A DNA stretch of 6,359 nt. Origin: an uncultured Lachnospiraceae bacterium (GTDB lineage: Bacteria > Bacillota > Clostridia > Lachnospirales > Lachnospiraceae). Location: contig CAOJLW010000124.1 in NCBI GenBank assembly GCA_948438565.1, positions 1 through 6,359 on the forward strand, in the 5' to 3' direction. Both the position numbers and the translations under genes were made by a program. This document shows, piece after piece, positions 5,338-6,359 of the stretch. Below the pieces are notes generated by a model that ran no database searches, was not told where the DNA came from, and saw only the letters and a program-made list of their open reading frames with translations. Position 1 is the first letter of the stretch, and each line of letters begins with the position of its first letter.

Positions 5338-6359
5338 ATGGCAGATCTATCTGCAGAGAAGTTGGAACAAATCGAAAAAGAGTATCACAGCATGGATGAC
5401 AATATTCGTGAGACGCAGGATTTTGAAGAGCCGGAGAAATTGTATGGGGAGTTGATTGCAAGCATCCGCAAATATCATCCTTCGGCAGATATCACCATGA
5501 TTGAAAAAGCCTATCGGATTGCAGACAAAGCGCATCAGGGACAGGCGCGTAAATCGGGGGAGCCATATATTATCCATCCGCTTGACGTGGCTATTATTTT
5601 AGCAGAACTGGAATTAGACAAAGAAACGATTGTGGCCGGACTTTTACATGACGTGGTCGAAGATACGGTTATGACGGATGAAGAGATCAAATCGGAATTT
5701 GGCGCGGAAGTTGCCCTTTTGGTGGACGGCGTGACCAAGCTGGGACAGCTTGCCTACGAAGCGGATAAAGTGGAGGTACAGGCGGAGAACCTTCGAAAAA
5801 TGTTTTTGGCTATGGCCAAGGATATCCGCGTGATTTTAATTAAGCTGGCGGATCGCCTGCACAATATGCGCACATTAAAATACATGAGGCCGGAAAAGCA
5901 AAAGGAAAAAGCGAGGGAAACGATGGATATCTATGCGCCGATTGCAAGGCGCCTGGGGATTTCCAAGCTCAAAATTGAATTGGACGATCTGTCTTTAAAA
6001 TATCTGGAGCCGGAAGCGTATTATGATTTGGTGGAAAAGGTAGCTCTCCGTAAAAGCGCCAGAGAAGAGCGCGTGGCGGAACTGATGGACGAGGTGAAGA
6101 TGCATATGCAGGAAGCCGGGATTTCAGCAGAGGTGGACGGTCGCGCCAAGCATTTTTTCAGCATCTACAAAAAGATGGTCAACCAGGATAAGACGGTGGA
6201 TCAGATTTATGATTTATTTGCCATTCGTATTCTGGTGGATTCCGTTATGGACTGTTATGCAGCGCTGGGCGTCATCCATGAGCTTTATAAACCGATTCCG
6301 GGACGTTTTAAGGATTATATAGCTATGCCAAAGCCCAATATGTACCAGTCGCTGCATAC
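5338..6359 (+). CDS. relA: Bifunctional (p)ppGpp synthetase/hydrolase, Rel/SpoT type (3' end outside window)
   Basis: The frame is open from ATG 5338 to the window edge, giving 340 codons plus two bases; the full protein is usually well over 700 residues. Rel makes and degrades the alarmone (p)ppGpp in the stringent response. The N-terminal HD hydrolase domain has H80 in YIIHP, H104-D105 and E108-D109 in HDVVED, and D172 in LADRLHNM. These match the metal and catalytic set of the family, so hydrolase activity is expected. The synthetase domain begins about 260 with GRAKHFFSIYKKM (268-280) and D292 in YDLFAIRI, equivalent to the catalytic Asp. RFKD at 323-326 is the signature of bifunctional Rel, in contrast to EFDD in synthetase-only RelA. 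The second catalytic Glu, the TGS domain and the ACT domain lie beyond the edge. The N-terminus has an acidic lead of about 40 residues. The gene has its own promoter region and is divergent from the protease. Confidence 0.95.
   Translation, partial: MADLSAEKLEQIEKEYHSMDDNIRETQDFEEPEKLYGELIASIRKYHPSADITMIEKAYRIADKAHQGQARKSGEPYIIHPLDVAIILAELELDKETIVAGLLHDVVEDTVMTDEEIKSEFGAEVALLVDGVTKLGQLAYEADKVEVQAENLRKMFLAMAKDIRVILIKLADRLHNMRTLKYMRPEKQKEKARETMDIYAPIARRLGISKLKIELDDLSLKYLEPEAYYDLVEKVALRKSAREERVAELMDEVKMHMQEAGISAEVDGRAKHFFSIYKKMVNQDKTVDQIYDLFAIRILVDSVMDCYAALGVIHELYKPIPGRFKDYIAMPKPNMYQSLH

Overview
This window looks like chromosomal DNA from a low-to-moderate-GC Firmicute, most likely Clostridia of the Lachnospiraceae type. 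Support for this comes from the IleRS C-terminal extension, strong AGGAGG-type ribosome binding sites all 7 nt from their starts, use of TTG and GTG starts, intrinsic terminators and sigma-A-like promoters. The lineage is inferred from protein style only, since no rRNA or marker was searched.

Layout. The left edge holds the last 137 codons of isoleucyl-tRNA synthetase (ileS, +). A strong hairpin follows, and then a complete glycogen phosphorylase gene (glgP, +, TTG start) that ends in a good intrinsic terminator. Converging on glgP from the other strand is a 359-residue protein with three DxDxDG calcium-binding-type loops and no recognisable secretion signal. Its family is recognisable but its function is not known. 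Upstream of it on the same (-) strand is a CPBP (CAAX/Abi-type) intramembrane protease gene. An intrinsic terminator separates these two (-) genes, and so does a perfect 14-bp palindrome. A 221-bp divergent promoter region then separates the protease gene from the 5' part of a bifunctional (p)ppGpp synthetase/hydrolase gene (rel/relA, +), which runs off the right edge.

How the parts relate. The window is mostly housekeeping: translation (IleRS), storage glucan breakdown (GlgP) and the stringent response (Rel). Nothing in the sequence shows that these form one pathway. The two (-) strand genes are the accessory-looking portion. The least understood item is the Ca-loop protein at 3048-4127, and the most interesting regulatory points are the terminator just ahead of it and two overlapping candidate promoters ahead of rel. 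I found no mobile element, CRISPR array, tRNA or rRNA, and no convincing evidence of a new multi-gene defence or metabolic system.
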